Shown: one piece after another, positions 23,506-30,303 of the stretch
Layout: every line of letters starts with the position of its first letter
Position numbering within the stretch: the stretch's first letter is position 1
Virus record (IMG/VR): IMGVR_UViG_3300030101_001574
Location: 1-30,715 of that record
DNA from: a virus
DNA: 30,715 nt
Strand: one strand, 5' to 3'
The notes under the pieces: model-generated
What the model saw: the letters and a program-made list of their open reading frames with translations, nothing else
The model's database searches: none
What the model was told of the DNA's origin: nothing
Translations under genes and position numbers: made by a program

Positions 23506-24216
23506 TTATTCAATAATTAAATCTTTTTTTCTAAAATAATTATATACATCAACTATCTCTTTTACAATATCACCCTCTCTGTTGTATATATTTAATCTTC
23601 TTTTATAACAGTTTTTCTTTAAATGGTCAATATCAAATTTTTCATTTTTTACTATCACTTTTTTTATTGCTCTTACAAATTTAGATTGCTTTGCATTATC
23701 TAATGCATCACTTAATTCTATACAATTATTTAATACAGTATCTCCTAAATCTATATCTATTTTATAGTTTTTATTTTTGATAAGTGTTGAACTACCTTTA
23801 AGTGTTGAATTATATGCATCAACTACAGTCATAAAGTTGAAATTATCCTCCCAATCTTTAATAAGTTCAAGTATTTTTTGGCAATCTAAATCACCAAGTT
23901 TAGCTTGGCTGTGTAACCTGTCTTTAGTTTTCCAATCATTTCTATCATTATTCATTATTTCTACATCATTAATTGTAGAATAATTATTTACAACATACCA
24001 TACAGGTTTTTTATGTTTCCTTAAAATTATAAACCTATGCTGTCCATCTGTTATAAAACCATCTTTAGTAACCATTAAAGGTGTTTTTAACCCATGTTTT
24101 AAAATAGATTTTTCTATATCTTTTAAATTTTTTTCATCTATATCTCTATTGTGTTCTAAAAAATTAAATAGATTATAATCTGTTGTGTTATGTAAATTAA
24201 ATAGTTGTTTGTTCAT
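23506..24216 (-). CDS. ParB-like nuclease domain protein
   Basis: This is 236 residues. The N-terminal ~90 residues match the ParB/Srx fold: NRDIDEKNLKDIEKSILKHG, LKTPLMVTKDGFITDGQHRF, with the key I-x-D-G-x-H-R motif (FITDGQHRF). The rest is helical and basic, and I do not recognise it. The classic ParB central HTH is not evident. In phages, ParB-like proteins act in DNA binding, nicking or CTP-dependent regulation. Here it stands between an HNH endonuclease and the DnaA-like protein, so a replication or recombination role is likely. It is not evidence for plasmid-type partition on its own, since no ParA is present. Confidence 0.7.
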   Translation of the reverse strand: MNKQLFNLHNTTDYNLFNFLEHNRDIDEKNLKDIEKSILKHGLKTPLMVTKDGFITDGQHRFIILRKHKKPVWYVVNNYSTINDVEIMNNDRNDWKTKDRLHSQAKLGDLDCQKILELIKDWEDNFNFMTVVDAYNSTLKGSSTLIKNKNYKIDIDLGDTVLNNCIELSDALDNAKQSKFVRAIKKVIVKNEKFDIDHLKKNCYKRRLNIYNREGDIVKEIVDVYNYFRKKDLIIE

Positions 24217-24242
24217 ATTCTTAATTTAATTATTGTTTTTAT

Positions 24243-24821
24243 TTATAATACACCTCTCTTTGTTTGTTGTTCTTTTGTATATAAATCTTCAATTTCTTTA
24301 ATTGTAAAATTATCATGTATTATATTATGGCAATTTTCACATAGTATTTTTAAATCTCTTTGATGCTCATGCCCCCATCTTCTATAAGTTCTATGATGTA
24401 TATGTAAATACTTAGAATCATTTGGAATATATCCACAATCTTCACATTTTATCCCTCTTTTCTTTAAGAGATATTTTCTTTTATTTCTCCAAATAGAAGA
24501 TTTAACATAATTTTTGTGATTTTGTTTATTATCAAAGTCAAGATTTTTACAAAAGTATAAATTAAAAGGTTTTGTTTTTTCTTTTATATTTTCTGTATCT
24601 ATAGATATGTTTAACTGACCTAATAACTTATCATTTACTTGTTTTATTACTTGTGTTATTCCGAATAAATGTTTATTAGTAATAATTCTTTTTTTCTTTA
24701 TTGATATGGTTAACATACCTTTATAATTAGATGGTACATATCTATAATTTTTATTTTTTTTTATAGTTCTTAATAAGAATACTTGATCTTTATTTAAAGG
24801 ATACCCTCTAATTTTCTTCAT
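24243..24821 (-). CDS. HNH endonuclease
   Basis: This is 192 residues with a C-terminal zinc-stabilised HNH domain. CEDCGYIPNDSKYLHIHHRT holds the first Cys pair and the His-His catalytic centre. LKILCENCHNIIHD holds the second Cys pair and last His. The first half (PLNKDQVFLLRTIKKNKNYR) is basic and probably binds DNA. Such enzymes in phages are free-standing homing nucleases or packaging nickases. It lies far from terminase, between ParB-like and RecB-like genes, which fits a mobile insert. The start codon overlaps the upstream stop (ATGA). Confidence 0.82.
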   Translation of the reverse strand: MKKIRGYPLNKDQVFLLRTIKKNKNYRYVPSNYKGMLTISIKKKRIITNKHLFGITQVIKQVNDKLLGQLNISIDTENIKEKTKPFNLYFCKNLDFDNKQNHKNYVKSSIWRNKRKYLLKKRGIKCEDCGYIPNDSKYLHIHHRTYRRWGHEHQRDLKILCENCHNIIHDNFTIKEIEDLYTKEQQTKRGVL

Positions 24822-25579
24822 AAAATACCTCTTAATACATATTGATCTAAATCATTTTCTTCTTGGAAAAAATATTTGTAATTACTTACTGCTTGTTTAA
24901 ATTTATCTTCACCTCTTGCAATAAATTCATCACTTGTTTCAAATATACCAATATCAGTAGAATTTTTATCTACCACAATAAAACTACATTTATCTTTTTT
25001 AAACATCCTTTGGTATATGTATGCTTGTAGATCATAACCAAATTTATCTGCAGAGTATCTAAAGCTGTTTAGATCTTGTGTGCTTTTTATGTCTACTATA
25101 CAATCATCTCTTAAAATATCTGCTTTTGCTCTAAAAGGTAAACCATCTAACATTTGTATTTCAGGTATTTCAAACTCTGCTTTGTTTAGTAGTTTAAGTA
25201 CAGCTTCGTTTCTTAATAGTGCATCTGCTAATCTTTCTGCTTCGTTTATCTCTTTTCTTAAATACACTTCTTGATGTTCTATCTTTGCATCTTTGTATGC
25301 TTTTGTGTTTTTGGTAGTTGCTTCTATAACTTTTAGTTTTTTTATTTTGTGTGGTTCTAATACCATCCAATGTAAAAGTTTACCAAGTACAAGTGCTGCA
25401 GATTCTGTAGAACCATAGTTCAAAACATTTCTATATGTCTTTGGTGATTTCAACAACATCTTTAGTGCAGAACTACTTAAAGCATTTTTACCTAACACAC
25501 CATAATAAAACTCATCATCATAAGCCATGCTTATAATTTCTTCTTTGGAATATGTATCACCATTTAATAACGTAATCAT
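24818..25579 (-). CDS. PD-(D/E)XK exonuclease-like protein (DUF3799/RecB-like)
   Basis: This 253-residue protein has the DUF3799-type layout. LSSSALKMLLKSPKTYRNVL (about 34-53) is the N-terminal SxSxL...SP.y motif. AALVLGKLLHWMVLEP follows, with the G-x-x-x-H element. The catalytic centre is GLPFRAKADIL...IVDIKSTQDLNSFRYS, where Asp, then Asp-x-Lys (DIKS) form the PD...(D/E)xK motif. FGYDLQAYIYQRM is the usual QxxxY helix. Relatives are phage exonucleases (lambda Exo/RecE-like) used in recombination or end processing. An SSB-like protein is encoded nearby; no obvious annealing protein was found. Confidence 0.8.
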   Translation of the reverse strand: MITLLNGDTYSKEEIISMAYDDEFYYGVLGKNALSSSALKMLLKSPKTYRNVLNYGSTESAALVLGKLLHWMVLEPHKIKKLKVIEATTKNTKAYKDAKIEHQEVYLRKEINEAERLADALLRNEAVLKLLNKAEFEIPEIQMLDGLPFRAKADILRDDCIVDIKSTQDLNSFRYSADKFGYDLQAYIYQRMFKKDKCSFIVVDKNSTDIGIFETSDEFIARGEDKFKQAVSNYKYFFQEENDLDQYVLRGIL

Positions 25580-25707
25580 TTTTCTTCTTTGAATCTTTGT
25601 TCTAATTCTTGCTTACATTTATTTCTGTAAGAATCTAAAAGTTCTTTGTTTGTAGCATCTCTTAATAAATCCAAGTTGCTCATAAGTGTGTAATATGTTT
25701 TATACAT
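25576..25707 (-). CDS. Small charged protein, 43 aa
   Basis: ATG at 25707 opens MYKTYYTLMSNLDLLRDATN, continues KELLDSYRNKCKQELEQRF and ends with TGA overlapping the ATG of the nuclease gene (ATGA). It is helical and charged. The overlap with a confident gene supports translation. A second possible start is the Met at codon 9. No family recognised. Confidence 0.55.
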   Translation of the reverse strand: MYKTYYTLMSNLDLLRDATNKELLDSYRNKCKQELEQRFKEEK

Positions 25708-25718
25708 GATTAATTGTT

Positions 25719-25814
25719 TTAAAGTTTCTCTAAATTAATTAAAATTTTATCAACAAACAAATATTTATACTCGCCAACAAATGTTGCTGTACTATGCCAT
25801 TCTATGATCTCCAT
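25719..25814 (-). CDS. Micro-ORF, 31 aa
   Basis: The ORF begins at ATG 25814, inside the preceding 24-aa ORF, and ends 11 bases before the next start. It reads MEIIEWHSTATFVGEYKYLF at its start and ends DKILINLEKL, compatible with a beta-hairpin plus strand. It contains a TTATCAACA at 25747-25755. Chained overlap is the only support. Confidence 0.35.
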   Translation of the reverse strand: MEIIEWHSTATFVGEYKYLFVDKILINLEKL

Positions 25815-25876
25815 GTGCCAAATAACAAAAATTCAATTATTCTAAACAAAATATATCCAACTATAAATTCATCCAT
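25802..25876 (-). CDS. Micro-ORF, 24-aa hydrophobic peptide
   Basis: ATG at 25876 lies 8 bases inside the end of the 101-aa gene. The peptide begins MDEFIVGYILFRIIEFLLFG, a plausible single membrane helix, and ends TWRS. It overlaps the following micro-ORF by 13 bases. It could be a real small membrane peptide or chance in AT-rich DNA. Confidence 0.3.
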   Translation of the reverse strand: MDEFIVGYILFRIIEFLLFGTWRS

Positions 25877-26174
25877 ATATCTTTTTATATTTTTGCATTT
25901 CTTTTTCTAACTTTTCAAGTTTTTCTTCTGCATCTCTTGCTCTAATGATTGCTCTGTTTTTATCTGCTCTGTATTCACTTATAGATGCATCATAGTGTTT
26001 TTGTTCTATAATCATATTGTGTACATAAAATCCTATATCTTGCCATGCAAAATACATTTCATTAAGTGGTTTAGAATCTTCTTTCATTTTCTTCCACTTT
26101 ATTATATACTCACCTACTAAATTAAAGTTAGCATAATAATCTATTTCTTTTAAATTGTTTATTTTTTTGTTCAT
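25869..26174 (-). CDS. Hypothetical helical protein, 101 aa
   Basis: The product is helical, with IKWKKMKEDSKPLNEMYFAW near the centre and a C-terminal coiled coil (ARDAEEKLEKLEKEMQKYKK). The start overlaps the stop of the restriction-like gene (ATGA). No domain recognised. The coiled coil suggests oligomerisation or a partner protein. Confidence 0.6.
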   Translation of the reverse strand: MNKKINNLKEIDYYANFNLVGEYIIKWKKMKEDSKPLNEMYFAWQDIGFYVHNMIIEQKHYDASISEYRADKNRAIIRARDAEEKLEKLEKEMQKYKKIYG

Positions 26175-26809
26175 TGTTTGTTTTTAAAGGTTAATATAAT
26201 ATTTATTTTATTAAATACTTTTTGTTTATCATATAAATCATTATTGTCATAATATAAAAGCATGTGTGGTACTTTAAATAATTTTATGTATGCTTCCTTT
26301 TGTATTTGGTGATTTTTTTTTTGTTTTAACTGATAAGGTGTTGACATATATTTATATGATATAGGTTTTATTTGTCCACCAAAAACTAATTTACTATTAG
26401 TATATGTTTGAAAATCTGTAAAGTAATTTGCATCTAAATCATTTGTTGTTCTTTCGAAATATAGTTTAGGAAAATTTTCTTGTAATATTTTTATAATATT
26501 TAATTCTGTAAGAAAACCATTGTAAGTTTGTGCAATCACACGAAGAAATATAAAATCTGACAAATCAACAGCTAATATATCTTGGTGTTTTTCTCTTAAA
26601 ATTAGATATATTTCATTTAATCTTTTTGTTCTTTCTTCTGTTAAATAATAATTTTCCCAACCTAACTTACAAAAATTTTTTGTTGAATGGTAATAATCAT
26701 TTATTAACTCCATACACTTTCCAACAGATTTTTGATTAAAGAATCTATTGATAGATCTGTTTTTATTAAGTTTTGAGTAAACCTTTTCTGATAAAGGATT
26801 TCTATACAT
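26171..26809 (-). CDS. Putative restriction endonuclease-like protein (PD-(D/E)XK with QxK; MjaI-like?)
   Basis: The start is placed at ATG 26809 because it overlaps the upstream stop as TAATG; an in-frame ATG at 26848 would add 13 residues. The product (212 residues) has an acidic helix GFLTELNIIKILQENFPKLY, then NDLDANYFTDFQTYTNSKLV and the strand FGGQIKPISYKYM. The order Glu in a helix, Asp-rich strand, then Q-x-K is the PD-(D/E)XK nuclease pattern with Gln for Glu, as in several type II enzymes. The GxQIKPxSY segment reminds me of the MjaI (CTAG-specific) family. No methyltransferase is in the window, so a phage role could be host DNA breakdown or a solitary nuclease. The fold is likely; the family name is uncertain. 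Confidence 0.5.
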   Translation of the reverse strand: MYRNPLSEKVYSKLNKNRSINRFFNQKSVGKCMELINDYYHSTKNFCKLGWENYYLTEERTKRLNEIYLILREKHQDILAVDLSDFIFLRVIAQTYNGFLTELNIIKILQENFPKLYFERTTNDLDANYFTDFQTYTNSKLVFGGQIKPISYKYMSTPYQLKQKKNHQIQKEAYIKLFKVPHMLLYYDNNDLYDKQKVFNKINIILTFKNKQ

Positions 26810-27219
26810 TATGTATACTGTTTGTAAACTTTCTGTAGAGAATCCCATACTGTACTTTTAAAACTACATGGAATACATTCAACCCTTTGGTTAAATATTC
26901 TGTTGTATATAGATGTGTATTGTTTTGCTTCTTCTGCTGTAAATGTATTCTTTTTACTTTCAATAGCAGATTTCACTAATTCATATTCTGATGCAGTAAA
27001 ACATTCAGGTTTTTGTCTTGGAAATAATTTATTAAGTTTTTCTTTTCTTCTATCACAACCACAATCTCTACCATCTGCAAAAAATTCTACTGCTGCTTTT
27101 ATACCTGTAGCTGTTGTTATTTTTTCTACTACATCTCCTAAACCACTAATACCTGCTTCATGGTTTTTTTTCCATTGTTTATATGCTTTTGTTCTTTTAT
27201 CACCTTTATATTCTGTCAT
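26809..27219 (-). CDS. Cys-rich conserved phage protein, 136 aa
   Basis: The N-terminal segment AGISGLGDVVEKITTATGIK and the following AVEFFADGRDCGCDRRKEKL form a pattern I recall from several Bacteroidetes phages (GLGDxxEKxTxATGIK...DCGCxxRKxxLN). Further cysteines come in KPECFTASEY and VECIPCSF, giving five in total. Two CxC/CxxC pairs suggest zinc binding. It follows the sigma-like factor and overlaps it by 14 bases, hinting at joint action in gene control, but no function is established to my knowledge. Confidence 0.6.
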   Translation of the reverse strand: MTEYKGDKRTKAYKQWKKNHEAGISGLGDVVEKITTATGIKAAVEFFADGRDCGCDRRKEKLNKLFPRQKPECFTASEYELVKSAIESKKNTFTAEEAKQYTSIYNRIFNQRVECIPCSFKSTVWDSLQKVYKQYT

Positions 27220-27754
27220 AATCTTTATTTTTAAAATCTAAATAACTTTCTTCTACCTTTTCTTTTATATCTAATTTAAGTGTTTTTAAACTGTTGAATA
27301 TACTTACCCAAGAAATTTTAGTTTCTTCTGCAAGTTTTCTAATACTCATATCTGTTTTAGAATACAAGTTCCATAACTTTTTATCATACCAATGCCAATC
27401 ATCTGTAACCTCATCTACCAATAAACATATCTTATGAAATGCTTCGTTTTCTTCTATGTTATCAGTATCAGGTATTTGTAAAAATTTATCATCATCATCA
27501 ATACTTACTTTGTGTATTTTTTTCTTTTTGTTGTAGTATTGGAAATATAAACTCTTAAGTGTAAAAAATATATATCCCCTGCTTACTTTACCATCCTTAA
27601 TTATTTTTTCAGGATCTGCATATTTAGATAACGTAATATACATTTGTTGTACAAGATCTTCATGGTAAGTATATTCACCAAAACTTTTTACAATGCCAAC
27701 CCATGTTTTATGTTGTTTAGCAACCACACTTAACCATTCGAAGTTTGTACCCAT
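27206..27754 (-). CDS. Sigma-70-like/HTH transcription factor
   Basis: This is 182 residues. The first half resembles sigma region 2: YHEDLVQQMYITLSKYADPE (about 30-49) corresponds to the D-L-x-Q-[ED]-x-[FY]-x-x-[LV] helix, and GYIFFTLKSLYFQYYNKKKK (60-79) to the following -10 recognition helix with its basic end. After an acidic linker (about 85-103), residues 121-165 form a region 4-like HTH: HWYDKKLWNLYSKTDMSIRK, then LAEETKISWVSIFNSLK. It would direct host RNA polymerase to phage promoters, as late sigma-like factors do. The same HTH is found inserted in the endonuclease gene at the right edge. Related proteins are common in marine phages as I recall. A pure DNA-binding regulator is the alternative. 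Confidence 0.65.
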   Translation of the reverse strand: MGTNFEWLSVVAKQHKTWVGIVKSFGEYTYHEDLVQQMYITLSKYADPEKIIKDGKVSRGYIFFTLKSLYFQYYNKKKKIHKVSIDDDDKFLQIPDTDNIEENEAFHKICLLVDEVTDDWHWYDKKLWNLYSKTDMSIRKLAEETKISWVSIFNSLKTLKLDIKEKVEESYLDFKNKDYDRI

Positions 27755-27948
27755 TGTATTGTTATACTAATAAAAAAAATGCAAACCTGCAAAGTATGCT
27801 CCCTACCCTCATCATAATCAGTATATGAATATAAAGCACCAACCATAACACCTAATATTGGTGCAAAAATTATTTCAGCTTTATAAAATAATCCTGCAAA
27901 TATTGATGCTACAGTTATTGATACTAATATTATAATTACTGTTATCAA
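27730..27948 (-). CDS. Small membrane protein, 72 aa
   Basis: The N-terminus is a membrane helix (MITVIIILVSITVASIFAGL). A second hydrophobic segment (IIFAPILGVMVGALYSY) follows, then an acidic loop (DYDEGREHT) and a weaker third stretch (LQVCIFFISITIQW). The stop lies 24 bases into the sigma-like gene and the start overlaps the helicase stop, so it belongs to the replication operon. It may be an inner membrane anchor or exclusion protein. No family recognised. Confidence 0.6.
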   Translation of the reverse strand: MITVIIILVSITVASIFAGLFYKAEIIFAPILGVMVGALYSYTDYDEGREHTLQVCIFFISITIQWVQTSNG

Positions 27949-28859
27949 AATAATACTTCTTTAATTGTTGCTTTTTTACTATGTAGTATATCCTTACCCA
28001 TAAATTCAAACCCTACATTGTTCTTAACCATTCGTAATCTAATAGGTTCTTGATATGGTGTACATCTCATTCCTGTTTCTGTTTCCTTAACTTTAAGTAC
28101 ATGCAAATGTGAATACATCCAATCAGTAGGATGTGTTGTGTACCTATGGCAGCATATTACATCATCTGCTCTGTTACCCCATTTACCACCACCCTCAACA
28201 GATGCTAACCCTAATGGTATAGGTAAGTTAGCATATTCATGTTCTTTGGGGTGTGTTCTTCTCATTGCTTCTGTAACACCATGTGCATTTAGATATAAAG
28301 TAACATTTTTTTTCTTTGCAAATAATCTAAATTCTGTTGCTACTGTATAATCATATAAATGTGATCCTATACCTCTCATAAGTTGTGTATCTACAGATAG
28401 TGAATTATATGGATCAATAAGTAAGCCATGATAATCCCATACATCTTTTATAGAACTTACCTCTTTAAGTAAATCTTTGTATGTATATAAATCATCAACA
28501 TCTATAATTTTAAAATATTGATTGCACCAATTTATACTTTCTTTGATTTCTTTTTTAGTTGCAGTATGTATTGGTTTACCCATTTTAAATTCAATTATCT
28601 TTCTTACAATACTATCAGGTGTATTTTCACTACTCCAAATTACAAATCTTAATTTATGTAATATAGCATATAGTGTTAAAAAATAACATATGATAGTTGT
28701 TTTACCAACATTAGCATGACCTATCCACAAACAAAAATTACCTTGTTTATATCTTATATACTCATCAATTTCAGGTACACCAATTTTTAAACCCTCTTGG
28801 ATTTTACCATCTTTAATGTCGTATATTCTTTCTTCAATTTGGTTTGTATTTGCAATCAT
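27945..28859 (-). CDS. Replicative helicase-like ATPase (DnaB/RecA fold)
   Basis: This is 304 residues, one RecA-type domain. KIGVPEIDEYIRYKQGNFCL leads into the Walker A loop GHANVGKTT (47-55). VIWSSENTPDSIVRKIIEF resembles the DnaB H1a segment with the catalytic Glu (SSEN, like S-[LM]-E-M). LLIDPYNSL is Walker B. LYLNAHG is the H3/sensor strand, and the late GGGKWGNRADDVI segment follows the DnaB pattern of G-[SA]-x-x-x-x-x-x-A-D. There is no N-terminal primase or DnaB helical domain, so the protein is shorter than DnaB (about 450) or T7 gp4. It may load on the host replisome or act in recombination. Confidence 0.78.
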   Translation of the reverse strand: MIANTNQIEERIYDIKDGKIQEGLKIGVPEIDEYIRYKQGNFCLWIGHANVGKTTIICYFLTLYAILHKLRFVIWSSENTPDSIVRKIIEFKMGKPIHTATKKEIKESINWCNQYFKIIDVDDLYTYKDLLKEVSSIKDVWDYHGLLIDPYNSLSVDTQLMRGIGSHLYDYTVATEFRLFAKKKNVTLYLNAHGVTEAMRRTHPKEHEYANLPIPLGLASVEGGGKWGNRADDVICCHRYTTHPTDWMYSHLHVLKVKETETGMRCTPYQEPIRLRMVKNNVGFEFMGKDILHSKKATIKEVLF

Positions 28860-28866
28860 AAAAAAA

Positions 28867-28884
28867 AGGGGGTAAAACCCCCCA
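28867..28884 (-). terminator. Rho-independent terminator after SSB-like gene
   Basis: GGGGG and CCCCC pair around a 5-base loop (TAAAA on the plus strand). On the minus strand the stem is followed by seven or more T. The hairpin separates the SSB-like gene from the helicase start, and the helicase ATG lies inside the region after the T-run. It may act as a partial terminator setting SSB in excess. Confidence 0.75.
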
Positions 28885-28886
28885 TG

Positions 28887-29207
28887 TTAAAATGGTAAAT
28901 CTATTTCCTCTCGCTGTTCATTCTGCATTTGGTTTGTAACCTCATTTCTTTCAGCTACATCTATACCACCTTTATCTAACCATTTAACTGCTGCATTTCC
29001 TAATGTTATAGGTTTTACTTTATCATCTCTTTCTTGTTTAGATATTGTTTGTGTAACCCATACATTGTTTCCATATGCAGATTGGTTTTGTACCATCATG
29101 GTAATATTTAAGTATTTTTTACCATTTTTACCCTCTATAAGTTTTGATTTATCAACTGCTGTAAGGTCAATACTGCCTGATATAATCGCTGTTGTTTTTT
29201 TTTCCAT
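28887..29207 (-). CDS. ssb: Single-stranded DNA-binding protein (SSB-like)
   Basis: This is 106 residues. The core has OB-fold-like strands: ISGSIDLTAVDKSKLIEGKN, KKYLNITMMVQNQSAYGNNV and WVTQTISKQERDDK. After a Gln/Asn-rich linker the protein ends EEIDLPF, very like the acidic SSB tip (DDDIPF) that recruits partner proteins. It is shorter than cellular SSB (about 150-180). It should coat single-stranded DNA in replication and recombination beside the helicase and nucleases. The final Phe and acidic tip make the call reasonable even without clear overall identity. Confidence 0.72.
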   Translation of the reverse strand: MEKKTTAIISGSIDLTAVDKSKLIEGKNGKKYLNITMMVQNQSAYGNNVWVTQTISKQERDDKVKPITLGNAAVKWLDKGGIDVAERNEVTNQMQNEQREEIDLPF

Positions 29208-29255
29208 TGTATTTCTATTTGATAATTATTAATAGTAAAGTATGTTTTTTTTACT

Positions 29256-29582
29256 CTACACTTTTTGTAATTCATTTGCTACCTTATTTGATATCATATA
29301 TTGGTTTCTTATATCTTTAACTGTGTAACCCTCTTTTATCCAATCTATTGCTTTATTGTAATCAGGTGTGTTAAAGTTTAACCATTGCTTTTCAGCATCA
29401 GGTATAACAGGTAGTGGTGGTAATAAATTTACTTTACCACTTTGTTCACCACATACCCAATCAACAAAAACTTCTGCAGTTCTTATAATCTTTTCCTCAT
29501 CCCAATTATCATTTTTGGAATGTAATGTTGTTGCTCTATCCAAGCAACTTTGCTTTATAATATAAAGTTGTGTTTGATCCAT
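29256..29582 (-). CDS. Small HTH-like protein, 108 aa
   Basis: The last 40 residues (FNTPDYNKAIDWIKEGYTVK, then DIRNQYMISNKVANELQK) look like a helix-turn-helix with a GYTVKDI turn. The N-terminal half has IIRTAEVFVDWVCGEQSG (about 29-46), a conserved-looking helix in small phage replication proteins, and a proline-rich link (LLPPLPVIPDAEKQW). Probably a DNA-binding regulator or replication accessory. It lies between the NinG-like and SSB-like genes. Confidence 0.6.
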   Translation of the reverse strand: MDQTQLYIIKQSCLDRATTLHSKNDNWDEEKIIRTAEVFVDWVCGEQSGKVNLLPPLPVIPDAEKQWLNFNTPDYNKAIDWIKEGYTVKDIRNQYMISNKVANELQKV

Positions 29583-29634
29583 AATTATTTATTTTTAAGT
29601 TCATATAAAGTTATAAAAAATTTATTAAAAAAAA

Positions 29635-29658
29635 AGGGTAGAAAATAAAATCTACCCT
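29635..29658 (-). terminator. Rho-independent terminator after ninG-like gene
   Basis: AGGGTAGA (29635-29642) pairs with TCTACCCT (29651-29658). On the minus strand nine T follow the stem (complement of 29626-29634). It lies between the NinG-like gene and the 108-aa gene. Confidence 0.82.
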
Positions 29659-29682
29659 CTTCGTTAAAAACAAACAATTAAT

Positions 29683-30066
29683 CTAAAGAAATTTTTTGAT
29701 TTGTTCAGAATAATAAGTAATCTTATCCTGTAACTCATCAGTTGTAAATTTAACAACTTCTTTACTTTTATTATATAATTCTTCTGCCAAGTTATTACCA
29801 AGATATTTACTAAACTTATATTGTTGTCCTTGTTGCATAACGTTACATCCATAACATTGTGGTTTTACATTATCTTCTAACCATCTTGTACTGTAATGTT
29901 TTCTACTCATAAAATGTCCTGCTTGTATTTGTTTCCAAAAATATTTTTTACCACAAGTTACACAAGTACAATAACCATGTTTATCTGTATTACTTAATCT
30001 TATATATTGTGAAAATACTACATCAAGTTTTTTAACAACCTTACTTCTTGTAAGTTTTTTAGGCAT
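29683..30066 (-). CDS. ninG: NinG/Rap-like recombination nuclease
   Basis: This is 127 residues and matches the NinG pattern. The N-terminal helix contains VFSQYIRLSNTDKHGYCTCV. The zinc knuckle is CTCVTCGKKYFWKQIQAGHF, followed by MSRKHYSTRWLEDNVKPQC and the second Cys pair YGCN. The HF-S-R...TR-x-x-x-x-N-x-x-x-Q-C-x-x-C-N arrangement is an HNH-type centre. In lambda, Rap (NinG) is a structure-specific endonuclease acting on recombination intermediates. It fits the recombination set here. Its start overlaps the 80-aa gene by 8 bases. Confidence 0.85.
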   Translation of the reverse strand: MPKKLTRSKVVKKLDVVFSQYIRLSNTDKHGYCTCVTCGKKYFWKQIQAGHFMSRKHYSTRWLEDNVKPQCYGCNVMQQGQQYKFSKYLGNNLAEELYNKSKEVVKFTTDELQDKITYYSEQIKKFL

Positions 30067-30301
30067 CCATATGGTTTAGTAGTAAATTACCATCAGTAAC
30101 ATTAAAACTCTTAATCAACTTATACAGATGTTTACTATCAGATTTTACTTTGTTTTTTTCTGTTTTTGTACTATCAATACCTAAATTAGTATATTGTATT
30201 GCATCAAGTTGTAGTATAGCATCTGTTCTTTCTTTTACAGATAACTGAAAATCAATAGCAATTTTTTCAGCAAGTTTTCTAATAGTCATATCTTCATTCA
30301 T
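30059..30301 (-). CDS. Small phage protein with HTH-like N-terminus, 80 aa
   Basis: The product starts MNEDMTIRKLAEKIAIDFQL. MTIRKLAEKI closely resembles MSIRKLAEET in the HTH of the sigma-like protein, and the DNA coding for it matches over 24 bases with one difference. The remainder (YTNLGIDSTKTEKNKVKSDS, KHLYKLIKSF) is helical and not known to me. It directly follows the GIY-YIG/HTH gene and overlaps the NinG-like gene. Probably DNA binding; function open. Confidence 0.6.
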   Translation of the reverse strand: MNEDMTIRKLAEKIAIDFQLSVKERTDAILQLDAIQYTNLGIDSTKTEKNKVKSDSKHLYKLIKSFNVTDGNLLLNHMDA

Positions 30302-30303
30302 TA

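Noticed and set aside
25747-25755. TTATCAACA, one base from a DnaA box, considered as part of a phage origin
   Set aside because: Only a single imperfect match in very AT-rich DNA; I found no cluster of perfect TTATCCACA boxes by eye, though a full scan was not possible.
29664-29852. Second minus-strand frame within the NinG-like gene
   Set aside because: It is a shadow in another frame of a gene with clear zinc-finger and HNH motifs.
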